NCBI GenBank assembly: GCA_017550425.1
Contig: JAFZPG010000084.1
Location: 1-64,000 of the forward strand
DNA: 64,000 nucleotides
Reading direction: 5' to 3'
From: Lachnospiraceae bacterium
GTDB lineage: Bacteria; Bacillota; Clostridia; Lachnospirales; Lachnospiraceae
Shown here: positions 52,886 through 60,946 of the stretch, one piece after another
Numbering within the stretch: position 1 is the first letter of the stretch
Layout: the number at the start of each line of letters is the position of its first letter
Position numbers and translations under genes: made by a program
The notes under the pieces: model-generated
Databases searched by the model: none
What the model was told of the DNA's origin: nothing
Seen by the model: the letters and a program-made list of their open reading frames with translations, nothing else

Positions 52886-54289
52886 TCATTCCTCCGTGAG
52901 AGTGTTTACGCGGCCGATGAAGATCGGCAGGTTCTGTTCGGTATCCACGATCATGAATACGAACGGGCGGTCCAGAAATACTTCCAAAACGGGTTCGGGC
53001 ATGACTGCGGTACAGCGGTCCATGATCACAGCGGTAGCGGCTGCGGCCCGTGTGCCTTTTTCACTGACTTCCACGCGTGATTTGTGGATGACCTTACTGA
53101 TAAATAACCGTTCTTTTTCGGACATGCCAGAGAAATCGGCTACGTTGGGGTCAAACGCCTGCTGGATGCCCATATCGATCAGAACGTCGTTCATCTCGAT
53201 ACCGTAGTCGAACGAGAACTTTGGGATGCGGACATGCACTTCCCGAGAGGATGCGCCCGCCAGCAGATCATGAAGGCTGTCGGCGGTCATGTTTGCGATC
53301 AGCTCGTCCGGCGTCGTTCCCTCATTCGGGAGCAATCCGACGAAAGCATAGCGGTTGCCTTCGTAATATTTCATAAAACCGGTGCAGTTTTTGTCACACA
53401 GATATTTGTTTTCGGTGGAGAGCATCATGTCAGCCTCGACCTTGGTTTTATCGGCGTTCGTAAACGTGCGTTTGATAATGTCGTCATCGTAATATTCTTC
53501 GGCCCATTTTCCGTCGAATAAAATGGCGTTGACCAATACCATGCGGCAGTCGGGTGACAGATCCTCTACCAGTTTTTTGATCATGCCGTCCGTGTTTTTG
53601 CTGACCCAGTTGTTGATATCGTTTACGGTGTCCGGACCGAAGTCGGTCGGGAAGAGTCCGGCGCTGTAGTATTTTTGGTTTAGCTTCAGGAAGTCTTCAC
53701 GGATGGCTGTTTCGGGTGAGTCCATATACCAGATGGCATTGGCCCGTGCCAGTTTGACTTTATCCGTGGAAGGAAGGGAGTTGCAATACGCCTGCAATGC
53801 CTGATTCAACTGCTCCATGGACAGTTTGCCGCCCAGGACGGATCGCATTTCTTCGGCGGTTTCACCGGAGGCGCCGTTGGCCGTCATGGAAAGAGCGACC
53901 ATGATCGAAAGCGGTGAGACCATGACATTTTTGTCGGTCGTAGCGATCGAGCGCTTCAGGACCTCCATGGTAAATGCGTTGTATTGACCGGTCAGCGAAA
54001 CATCCTTAAGAACTTCCGGGTCGGTCGGAACTTCCGTGGTGGGAGCCTCGGTCGTCGGAGCCTGAGTCGGAGTCTCCGTCGTCGGAGCCTGGGTCGGAGC
54101 CTCAGTCGGGGCCACGGTCGTCGGAGCCTCGGTCGGAGCTGCGGTCGTCGCAGCGGGCGTTCCCTGTGTGGGATCGGCGCCCGGCTGTTTTGTATTGCTG
54201 CATCCCGTAAGCGGGAGCGTGCAGGTCATCACGCCTGCCAGCAGCAGGGAAGTGAGTTTCTTGCGATTTGTCGGAATGGCTTTTTTCAT
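52886..54289 (-). CDS. Serpin lipoprotein 3, first gene of the operon
   Basis: This 467-residue lipoprotein has lipobox P-L-T-G-C (Cys30) and a repetitive linker of P-T-E-A-P-T-Q-A-P units (about 35-90). A complete serpin fold follows (M-V-S-P-L-S-I-M-V; N-G-A-S-G-E-T-A-E-E; F-D-G-K-W-A-E-E-Y-Y; L-D-R-P-F-V-F). The hinge is E-K-G-T-R-A-A-A-A-T-A and the scissile region reads M-D-R-C-T-A-V-M, so P1 is Cys426 or, one earlier, Arg425. The second ATG (54289) is chosen because AGGAGG lies 6 bp before it. Serpin 2 follows with a 4-bp gap. Serpins 2 and 3 are close relatives, so tandem duplication is likely. Confidence 0.9.
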   Translation of the reverse strand: MKKAIPTNRKKLTSLLLAGVMTCTLPLTGCSNTKQPGADPTQGTPAATTAAPTEAPTTVAPTEAPTQAPTTETPTQAPTTEAPTTEVPTDPEVLKDVSLTGQYNAFTMEVLKRSIATTDKNVMVSPLSIMVALSMTANGASGETAEEMRSVLGGKLSMEQLNQALQAYCNSLPSTDKVKLARANAIWYMDSPETAIREDFLKLNQKYYSAGLFPTDFGPDTVNDINNWVSKNTDGMIKKLVEDLSPDCRMVLVNAILFDGKWAEEYYDDDIIKRTFTNADKTKVEADMMLSTENKYLCDKNCTGFMKYYEGNRYAFVGLLPNEGTTPDELIANMTADSLHDLLAGASSREVHVRIPKFSFDYGIEMNDVLIDMGIQQAFDPNVADFSGMSEKERLFISKVIHKSRVEVSEKGTRAAAATAVIMDRCTAVMPEPVLEVFLDRPFVFMIVDTEQNLPIFIGRVNTLTEE

Positions 54290-54365
54290 GTACATCCTCC
54301 TCGAAATTGTTTTGTTTCTTTGGAAACGAGGAGAGGTTCTTTTTTCCTACCGAACCCTCAAAAAC

Positions 54366-54394
54366 ATTTTTAAACTTTTCCCGGGAGATGTCAA
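54366..54394 (-). promoter_or_regulatory. Putative promoter of the serpin operon
   Basis: On the minus strand, TTGACA (54394-54389), 17-bp spacer, AAAAAT (54371-54366). The -10 is weak. Confidence 0.5.
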
Positions 54395-54447
54395 GAAAGA
54401 TGTTCAGGGAAATGTAAGAAATAAGTAAAAAAAGAGTTAAAGCTCTA

Positions 54448-54456
54448 TGCTATACT
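54448..54456 (+). promoter_or_regulatory. Extended -10 promoter of the second ABC exporter operon
   Basis: TGCTATACT at 54448-54456, 44 bp before the ATPase start; divergent from the serpin promoter. Transcripts from both face away from 54.40-54.45 kb. Confidence 0.5.
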
Positions 54457-54499
54457 CTACCCAGTGTTGGAAAAACAACAGGGAAAAGAGGAAAAGAAA

Positions 54500-55258
54500 A
54501 TGAGTGAGTGGGATAACAAAACGATCTTATCCGTGGAAAATGTGACCAAAAAGTACAAAAATGAGACGGCATGTGACGATGTTTCGTTTACATTGCCCGC
54601 AGGTTCCGTAACCGTGCTTTTGGGCCCGAACGGCGCCGGCAAAAGTACCATTATGAAGAGCATCATCGGCTTCCTTCGTTATTCGGGTGATATCACTGTG
54701 GAGGGATATCCGAATAAAAGCATCGAGGCGAAGCGGGTGCTCGGATATATGCCGGAGATTCCCTCACTGTATCCGAATCTGACGGTCGAAGAGCACATGG
54801 AGTTTGTGGCTAAAGCGTACCGTCTCGAGAATTACCGTCCGTTCATGAACGAACTGTTGGAGCGTTTTGAACTGGATGACAAACGTTATAAATTCGGCGA
54901 CGAGCTGTCGAAAGGTATGTCCCAGAAGCTGTCGCTGTGCTGCGCATTGCTGCCTCAGCCGAAACTGATGCTCATGGACGAGCCGATGATCGGCCTCGAT
55001 CCGCATGCCATTAAGGAACTGAAAGTCCTGATGGGAGAGATGAAGAAAAACGGGCAGACCCTGCTGGTGTCCACCCACATCATCGACAGCATGGACCGCT
55101 TGTGGGATCATGCGGTCATCATGCAGAAAGGTAGAGTCCTGGGCAATGTGGTCCGCGAGGAACTGGAACAGCAGGGGCGCACGCTGGAGGAAGAGTTCTT
55201 TGCTCTTACGGAAGGCATATCCCAGAGTGATATGTACAGCCTGACGGAGGAGGATTGA
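54500..55258 (+). CDS. ABC transporter ATP-binding protein
   Basis: This 252-residue ATPase has Walker A G-P-N-G-A-G-K-S-T (about 41-49), Q-loop Y-M-P-E, signature L-S-K-G-M-S-Q-K, Walker B L-M-L-M-D-E-P and switch His in V-S-T-H. The signature L-S-K-G-M is typical of ABC-2 exporters of the YhaP/EcsA-like group. AGAGGAAAAG before ATG 54500 decides the start. It pairs with the 583-residue permease two bp downstream. The substrate is unknown. Confidence 0.9.
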   Translation: MSEWDNKTILSVENVTKKYKNETACDDVSFTLPAGSVTVLLGPNGAGKSTIMKSIIGFLRYSGDITVEGYPNKSIEAKRVLGYMPEIPSLYPNLTVEEHMEFVAKAYRLENYRPFMNELLERFELDDKRYKFGDELSKGMSQKLSLCCALLPQPKLMLMDEPMIGLDPHAIKELKVLMGEMKKNGQTLLVSTHIIDSMDRLWDHAVIMQKGRVLGNVVREELEQQGRTLEEEFFALTEGISQSDMYSLTEED

Positions 55259-55260
55259 TC

Positions 55261-57009
55261 ATGCAGATGGTTCATTTAGCCTTGTGGTACATGAAGAGGT
55301 CGTTCCTGAACTCGTTTAAGCGCCATAAGATCATGTTTATTTGCATTATCCTGTTCTTCGTCGGCTTCATCGTTCTTACGAATTATGTGTCGAAAAAAGA
55401 GGCAGAGGAGCAGACGGAGATCACGGAAGAAGATCAGAAAAAATACGATGTGATCCCCGAGTATGCAGAGGCCGATAAATTGTATGATACCGAAGACGGC
55501 CTGTTTATCGGAGACGATTCCGGACAGGTCCACAGCGTCACTCCGATCATCATCGAGGCGGTCTGCCTGATGATCGTGATCCTGGTGGTCGGGATCTCAT
55601 TTGCCACCGGAGCCAAAAGCGGAGCGAACTTCTTCTCGATGGCGGATGTGAACTTCCTGTTCCCGTCTCCCCATAAACCCCAGGCAGTCCTCACGTATAA
55701 GATGGTCGCGCAGGTCGGCATGGCGCTTCTGGGCTCGGCATTCCTGCTGTATCAGTATCCGAACCTGGTGGGGAACGGAATGCTGTCCCCCTTAAGCTTC
55801 GCACTCTGTTTCTTCGCATATTTCGCCCTTGCGATCATGAACAACTTCGTGAGCCTGGCGTCGTATCTGCTGTTTTATAACCATCCGAAGATCCGTCCCA
55901 TGGTATCGAAGATCGTTCTGGTCATCGGAGCACTTCCGATCCTGCTCTTCCTGTTCCTGACGTTTGTTCTTAAGATCGGTCTATACAAATCGCTGACGCT
56001 CATCGGCACGAGCATCGGCTCGCGGCTGATCCCCTTTGTGGGCTGGATGAAGACCTGCTTCGCCGACATCATTCAGGGCGAGTATCTTTGGGCGCTGCTT
56101 TTCTTCACGCTTTCCGTTTTATTCTGCGTACTGCTGGTGAAGTGGATCTTCAGTAAGGAAGTGGATTTCTACGAGGATTCCCTCGATTTCGCCATGGTGC
56201 AGCAGCAGACCCTGGAGCGCATGAAGGATAAGAAAAAAGGCCTTACCAATACGAGCATGCGCAGCAAGGAAAGCGTTGAGAAGAGGGCAAATAAGATCCG
56301 CAATAAAACGATCTCCTTCGATCGTTCCCCCGGAGCCAAAGCATTTTTTACCAAAAATATCCGCAACCGCATGCGCCAGAGCCGGCTGAAAGGTCTGCTG
56401 GCCGGTTCCCTGATCTTTAATCTGATCACGGCGGGCATCATTTATTACACATGGCAGAAGCCCAGAGCCGAGATCGAGGCGGCGGAGCTCGGAACGTACG
56501 ACATGATCGTCTTCCTTTTGGCGATCCTGGTATTTGCGATCATTCTGTTCTTCCGTTCTCGCTCGAACCCGTTGCAGCTGGATATGAACGTCAATTTCAT
56601 TTACATGATCCCGGAGTCCATGCCCTCCATTCTGCTTTGGAGTTATGCGGCCTACATTATCGAAGGCCTGGTAGACCTGTCGCCGATTCCGGTTCTTTTG
56701 TATCTGATCTCGGGCAATGTCGGCTTAAGCCTGGCTTGCTACCTGATGATGTTGGTCTACTATGTCTACACCAGCCTTTGCGGTTTCGCATTAAGCTGCA
56801 TATTCCGGGTCTACATCGCGAAGCTGCTGTTGCAGATCCTGTCCTTCCTTCTGGCCGGCGCGCCGCTGTATATCATCTACCGCCTGCGCTCCAACCTGAT
56901 CAAATCGGATGTCTTCGTAGTTGTGGGCTTTACCATCTGGTTGTTGCTGGCATTGTCCGTAGTATTTTTCATCGTTTGCGCGAAATTGCTCCGCAGAGGA
57001 AAGCAGTAA
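55261..57009 (+). CDS. ABC exporter membrane protein
   Basis: This 582-residue integral membrane protein has one helix near residue 22-42 (I-M-F-I-C-I-I-L-F-F-V-G-F), a soluble loop, about six helices (roughly 85-300), a cytoplasmic charged segment rich in Lys (about 305-365), and a second group of about six helices (about 375-580). The layout matches the putative ABC exporter family found in Clostridia next to LSKGM-type ATPases. GGAGG 7 bp upstream fixes ATG 55261; the TTG at 55255 is less likely. Confidence 0.82.
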   Translation: MQMVHLALWYMKRSFLNSFKRHKIMFICIILFFVGFIVLTNYVSKKEAEEQTEITEEDQKKYDVIPEYAEADKLYDTEDGLFIGDDSGQVHSVTPIIIEAVCLMIVILVVGISFATGAKSGANFFSMADVNFLFPSPHKPQAVLTYKMVAQVGMALLGSAFLLYQYPNLVGNGMLSPLSFALCFFAYFALAIMNNFVSLASYLLFYNHPKIRPMVSKIVLVIGALPILLFLFLTFVLKIGLYKSLTLIGTSIGSRLIPFVGWMKTCFADIIQGEYLWALLFFTLSVLFCVLLVKWIFSKEVDFYEDSLDFAMVQQQTLERMKDKKKGLTNTSMRSKESVEKRANKIRNKTISFDRSPGAKAFFTKNIRNRMRQSRLKGLLAGSLIFNLITAGIIYYTWQKPRAEIEAAELGTYDMIVFLLAILVFAIILFFRSRSNPLQLDMNVNFIYMIPESMPSILLWSYAAYIIEGLVDLSPIPVLLYLISGNVGLSLACYLMMLVYYVYTSLCGFALSCIFRVYIAKLLLQILSFLLAGAPLYIIYRLRSNLIKSDVFVVVGFTIWLLLALSVVFFIVCAKLLRRGKQ

Positions 57010-57018
57010 AATAGGTGT

Positions 57019-57046
57019 TGACTTTTTTCCGAAACGTGTTAAACTG
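57019..57046 (+). promoter_or_regulatory. Promoter of thrS
   Basis: TTGACT (57019-57024), 16-bp spacer, TAAACT (57041-57046), upstream of the T-box leader. Confidence 0.6.
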
Positions 57047-57052
57047 AAACGT

Positions 57053-57318
57053 AGGAAAATAAATCAAATCGTTGACGGGGACAGTATCCGGTCAGAGACT
57101 CATGTCCAGAGAGAGGCGCATTTGCTGTGAGCGCATCCTGAGCCGGTCGGAGAAAACCACCCCTGAGAGCTCTTAATACGAGCCGGTGACACCGTTAAGG
57201 TCAAACAAAGTTGTCTTTGCGCATATTGAAACTGCGCAGGGAAAGCAGGGTGGAACCGCGCGGAAGCGTCCCTTTTGAACTCGCCGAAAGGCAGAGCGTC
57301 AAAAGGGACGCTTTCATT
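57053..57318 (+). ncRNA. T-box leader (tRNA-Thr sensing) of thrS
   Basis: The core AGGGTGGAACCGCG is at 57247-57260. The AGTA box (57083-57086), AGAGAG motif (near 57111) and the specifier loop GGAGAAA-ACC are present; ACC (57156-57158) is a threonine codon, consistent with the downstream gene. The helix ATCCGGTCAGA / CTGAGCCGGT frames the specifier loop. The terminator pairs GCGTCCCTTTTGA (57266-57278) with TCAAAAGGGACGC (57299-57311), followed by TTTCATTTT. Uncharged tRNA-Thr would favour the antiterminator. Confidence 0.92.
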
Positions 57319-57419
57319 TTGTGTAGGCGACGAGCCAAAGTGCCGTCCCTGTGCTCGCACAGAGCTAAACGAGAAGACCAAACAGACGAAACACTGAAAG
57401 ACAGTGAAAGGAGATCATT

Positions 57420-59384
57420 ATGAAGATTACATTGAAGGACGGTTCCGTGCGTGAATACGCGCAGCCGATGTCGGTCATCGACATCGCGAAGGACATCAGC
57501 GAGGGCCTCGCGCGCAATACCTGCGCCGGCGAGGTGAACGGAGAGATCGTGGACCTGCGTACGGTCCTTAACGAGGATTGCACACTGAACATCGTGACGT
57601 CGTCCGACCCGAGAGCACTTTCTGTTCTGCGTCACACGACATCCCACATCATGGCGGAGGCAGTCCTGCGCCTGTACCCGAATGCGAAGGTCACCATCGG
57701 CCCTTCCATCGAGGATGGTTTCTACTACGATTTCGAATCCGATCCGTTCTCCCGTGAGGACCTGGACCGCATCGAAGACGAGATGAAGAAGATCATTAAG
57801 GAAGGTCACGAGCTGACTCGTTTTACACTTCCCAGAGCGGAAGCGATCAAATATTTCGAGGAGAAGGGCCAGCCGTTTAAGGTCGAACTCATTCGGGATC
57901 TGCCGGAGGACGCCGAGATCAGTTTCTATGATCAGGGCGGCTTCGTGGATCTCTGCGCAGGCCCGCACCTTTTGAGCACGAAGGGCATCAAGGCGTTCAA
58001 ACTCCTGAGCTCCTCCATGGCATATTGGCGCGGCGATTCGAACCGCGCGCGTCTGCAGCGTATCTACGGCACGGCATTCTTCTCTAAGGACGAACTGGCC
58101 GCTCACCTGGCGAAACTGGAAGACGCGAAGATGCGTGACCACAACCGTCTGGGCCGCGAGATGAAGCTCTTCCTGACGGTCGATGTCATCGGCCAGGGCC
58201 TGCCGCTCTTCACACCGAAGGGAACCAAGATGCTGATGAAACTGCAGCGCTGGATCGAGGATATGGAGGACAATGAATGGGGCTACGTGAGAACACGTAC
58301 ACCGCTCATGGCGAAATCCGACCTCTATAAGATCTCCGGTCACTGGGATCACTACATGGACGGCATGTTCATCCTGAATAAGGACGACGAGAGTAAGGAG
58401 CTGATGGCTCTGCGTCCCATGACCTGCCCGTTCCAGTACAATGTATTCATGAACGAGCAGCATTCCTACCGTGATATGCCCGTGCGCATGGCCGAAACAT
58501 CGACCCTGTTCCGTAACGAGGATTCCGGTGAGATGCACGGTCTGACCCGTGTACGTCAGTTCACCATCACCGAGGCACACCTCATCATCCGTCCCGACCA
58601 GGCAGAAGTCGAACTCAACAATGTTGTTGACCGTATCGATTACGTGCTGAAGACCCTGGGCCTGGAAGGCGATGTAAGTTACCGCCTGTCCAAATGGGAT
58701 CCGGTGAACCGCGAGAAGTACCTGGGCGATGATGCGTACTGGGAGAATACGCAGAAGTACCTGCGTGATGTAATGATCAAGAAGGGCATTTCATTTACCG
58801 AGGCAGAGGGCGAGGCAGCCTTCTACGGCCCGAAGATCGATATCCAGGCGAAGAACGTTTACGGTAAAGAAGACACCATGATCACGGTGCAGCTCGACTG
58901 CGCTGCTGCCGAGAAGTTCGGCATGTACTACATTGATGAGAAGGGCGAGAAGGTTCGTCCCTGGGTCGTTCATAGAACCTCCCTGGGCTGCTACGAGAGA
59001 ACTCTGGCATGGCTCATCGAGCACTATGCAGGTAAATTCCCGACCTGGATGTGCGCGGAGCAGGTGCGCGTACTGCCCATCTCAGATAAATTCGAGGATT
59101 ACGCTTTCGAAGTAGCTGCGAAGCTGAAGAAGGCACACATTGACTGCACCGTGGACCACCGTTCCGAGAAGATCGGCTATAAGATCCGCGAAGCGCGTCT
59201 GGATAAGATCCCTTACATGCTCGTTGTGGGCCAGAAGGAATCCGAAGACGGTACCGTTGCCGTACGCAGTCGTTTTGCCGGCGACGAGGGCGTGAAGCCT
59301 CTGGATGAGTTTATCGCCGCGATCACGAAAGAGATCGAGACGAAGGAGATCCGCGAGGAGATCCCACAGGAAAACGCACAGTAA
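57420..59384 (+). CDS. thrS: Threonyl-tRNA synthetase
   Basis: This 654-residue class II synthetase has an N-terminal TGS domain (about 1-60), an editing domain with metal motif H-T-T-S-H (about 63-67) and C-A-G-P-H (about 180-184), and a catalytic core with motif 2 F-R-N-E-D-S-G-E-M-H-G-L-T-R-V-R-Q-F. The core zinc Cys is in M-T-C-P-F-Q. The C-terminal anticodon-binding domain has A-R-L-D-K-I-P-Y-M-L-V-V-G. The C-P-F-Q and R-Q-F-T-I-T variants replace the more common C-P-G-H and R-G-F-T-Q-D, marking a divergent ThrRS subgroup. AAGGAG precedes the ATG. Expression is set by the T-box. Confidence 0.95.
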   Translation: MKITLKDGSVREYAQPMSVIDIAKDISEGLARNTCAGEVNGEIVDLRTVLNEDCTLNIVTSSDPRALSVLRHTTSHIMAEAVLRLYPNAKVTIGPSIEDGFYYDFESDPFSREDLDRIEDEMKKIIKEGHELTRFTLPRAEAIKYFEEKGQPFKVELIRDLPEDAEISFYDQGGFVDLCAGPHLLSTKGIKAFKLLSSSMAYWRGDSNRARLQRIYGTAFFSKDELAAHLAKLEDAKMRDHNRLGREMKLFLTVDVIGQGLPLFTPKGTKMLMKLQRWIEDMEDNEWGYVRTRTPLMAKSDLYKISGHWDHYMDGMFILNKDDESKELMALRPMTCPFQYNVFMNEQHSYRDMPVRMAETSTLFRNEDSGEMHGLTRVRQFTITEAHLIIRPDQAEVELNNVVDRIDYVLKTLGLEGDVSYRLSKWDPVNREKYLGDDAYWENTQKYLRDVMIKKGISFTEAEGEAAFYGPKIDIQAKNVYGKEDTMITVQLDCAAAEKFGMYYIDEKGEKVRPWVVHRTSLGCYERTLAWLIEHYAGKFPTWMCAEQVRVLPISDKFEDYAFEVAAKLKKAHIDCTVDHRSEKIGYKIREARLDKIPYMLVVGQKESEDGTVAVRSRFAGDEGVKPLDEFIAAITKEIETKEIREEIPQENAQ

Positions 59385-59414
59385 GCACTTGCAGTGTAAA
59401 AGGAGAGAATGAGA

Positions 59415-60116
59415 ATGTTGGATGAACTTAAGCGCCGCGTATACGAGGCGAACATGGATCTGTTTAACCGCAAACTGGCGATCTACACCTGGGGCAATGT
59501 GAGCGGCATTGACCGCGAAAAGGGCCTGGTCGTGATCAAACCGAGCGGTGTACCTTATGAGACGATGAAGCCGGAGGACATGGTCGTTCTGAGTCTTCAG
59601 ACCGGTGAGGTGGTGGAGGGCGATCTGCGCCCTTCATCGGACACCCCGACCCACCTGGAACTGTACCGCGCATGGCCGGAGATCGGCGGCGTGGTGCACA
59701 CACATTCCCCGTGGGCAGTTTCGTGGGCGCAGGCCGGTAAGAGCATCCCGGCGTACGGAACCACGCACGCAGACTATTTCTACGGTGAGATCCCGTGCAC
59801 CCGCGACCTGACGGAAGAGGAGATCAACGAAGCGTACGAATTCCATACCGCGACTGTGATCAAAGAAGCATTTGCCGATAAAAACCCGATGCATACGCCG
59901 GGCGTGCTGTGTAAGAGCCACGGACCGTTCACCTGGGGCAAATCTCCCGAAGAGGCGGTGTATAATTCCGCAGTCTTGGAGCAGGTGGCCATGATGGCTG
60001 CGCAGGCTCTGGCGATCAATCCGGACATGCAGCCGGCCGATCGCTACATCATCGTAAAGCATTTCATGCGGAAGCACGGTCCGAATGCGTACTACGGTCA
60101 GGACAAAAAGAATTGA
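59415..60116 (+). CDS. araD: L-ribulose-5-phosphate 4-epimerase
   Basis: This 233-residue class II aldolase/AraD enzyme interconverts L-ribulose-5-phosphate and D-xylulose-5-phosphate, joining arabinose catabolism to the pentose phosphate pathway. Zinc ligands are in V-V-H-T-H-S-P-W (about 92-99) and H-F-M-R-K-H-G late in the chain; Y-T-W-G-N-V-S-G near 28 and K-P-S-G-V-P-Y near 45 are family signatures. AGGAGA 8 bp upstream supports ATG 59415 over 59409. No araA or araB is in the window. It lies 30 bp after thrS, so it may be partly read through from the thrS promoter. Confidence 0.93.
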   Translation: MLDELKRRVYEANMDLFNRKLAIYTWGNVSGIDREKGLVVIKPSGVPYETMKPEDMVVLSLQTGEVVEGDLRPSSDTPTHLELYRAWPEIGGVVHTHSPWAVSWAQAGKSIPAYGTTHADYFYGEIPCTRDLTEEEINEAYEFHTATVIKEAFADKNPMHTPGVLCKSHGPFTWGKSPEEAVYNSAVLEQVAMMAAQALAINPDMQPADRYIIVKHFMRKHGPNAYYGQDKKN

Positions 60117-60138
60117 CCGAAAAAACGCCATTTTTGAC

Positions 60139-60167
60139 TTGCAAGATTTATAAAAAAAAGATAAAAT
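60139..60167 (+). promoter_or_regulatory. Promoter of the transaldolase-transketolase unit
   Basis: TTGCAA (60139-60144), 17 bp, TAAAAT (60162-60167). The leader that follows can form a hairpin with outer arms TCGGAT / ATCCGA and inner arms CGGG / CCCG (about 60183-60223). Confidence 0.55.
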
Positions 60168-60261
60168 AGTAGTAATGTCGCTCGGATGGCCGGGGCTCTG
60201 GGATGCCCGTTTCTGATCCGACCGAAATCAAATAATTTAATATTTTACCGGAGGTAATAAA

Positions 60262-60915
60262 ATGAAGTTTTTTATCGACACAGCGGACGTTGAAGCGATC
60301 CGCAAAGCCAATGACATGGGAATCATCTGCGGTGTTACCACCAACCCTTCTCTGATCGCTAAGGAAGGCAGAGATTTCAACGAAGTAATCAAAGAGATCA
60401 CCACCATCGTTGACGGTCCCATCAGCGGCGAAGTTAAGGCTACCACCGTTGACGCTGAGACCATGATCGAAGAGGCTAAGGCGATCGCTGCCATCCACCC
60501 GAATATGGTCGTTAAGATCCCGATGACCGCAGAAGGTCTGAAGGCTACAAAGGCCTGCAAGCAGATGGGCATCAAGACCAACGTTACCCTGATCTTCTCC
60601 GCAGCTCAGGCTCTCCTCGCTGCAAGAGCAGGCGCTACCTATGTTTCCCCGTTCCTGGGACGTCTGGATGACATCTCCATGCCCGGTATCGATCTGATCC
60701 AGTCCATCGCCGACATCTTCGCATTGCACGGCATTGAGACCGAGATCATCGCAGCCAGCGTTCGTAACCCGATCCACGTGATCGACTGCGCAGCTGCAGG
60801 CGCTGATATCGCAACCGTACCTTACAACGTACTTATGCAGATGATCAATCACCCGCTGACCACACAGGGCATCGAGAAGTTCAAGAAGGACTACATTGCC
60901 GTATTCGGTGAATAA
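60262..60915 (+). CDS. Transaldolase / fructose-6-phosphate aldolase family
   Basis: This 217-residue class I aldolase has the Schiff-base Lys85 in V-V-K-I-P-M-T, with T-T-N-P-S-L near 26-31 and N-V-T-L-I-F-S near 110. The short length places it in the Fsa/TalC subfamily, which in Firmicutes generally acts as transaldolase in the non-oxidative pentose phosphate pathway. CCGGAGG precedes the ATG. Transketolase follows 31 bp downstream, so the two form one unit handling pentoses from xylan and arabinan. Choice between Fsa and Tal activity cannot be made by eye. Confidence 0.92.
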   Translation: MKFFIDTADVEAIRKANDMGIICGVTTNPSLIAKEGRDFNEVIKEITTIVDGPISGEVKATTVDAETMIEEAKAIAAIHPNMVVKIPMTAEGLKATKACKQMGIKTNVTLIFSAAQALLAARAGATYVSPFLGRLDDISMPGIDLIQSIADIFALHGIETEIIAASVRNPIHVIDCAAAGADIATVPYNVLMQMINHPLTTQGIEKFKKDYIAVFGE

Positions 60916-60946
60916 TTGACCGATAGATAACCAGGAGGATATTAAC

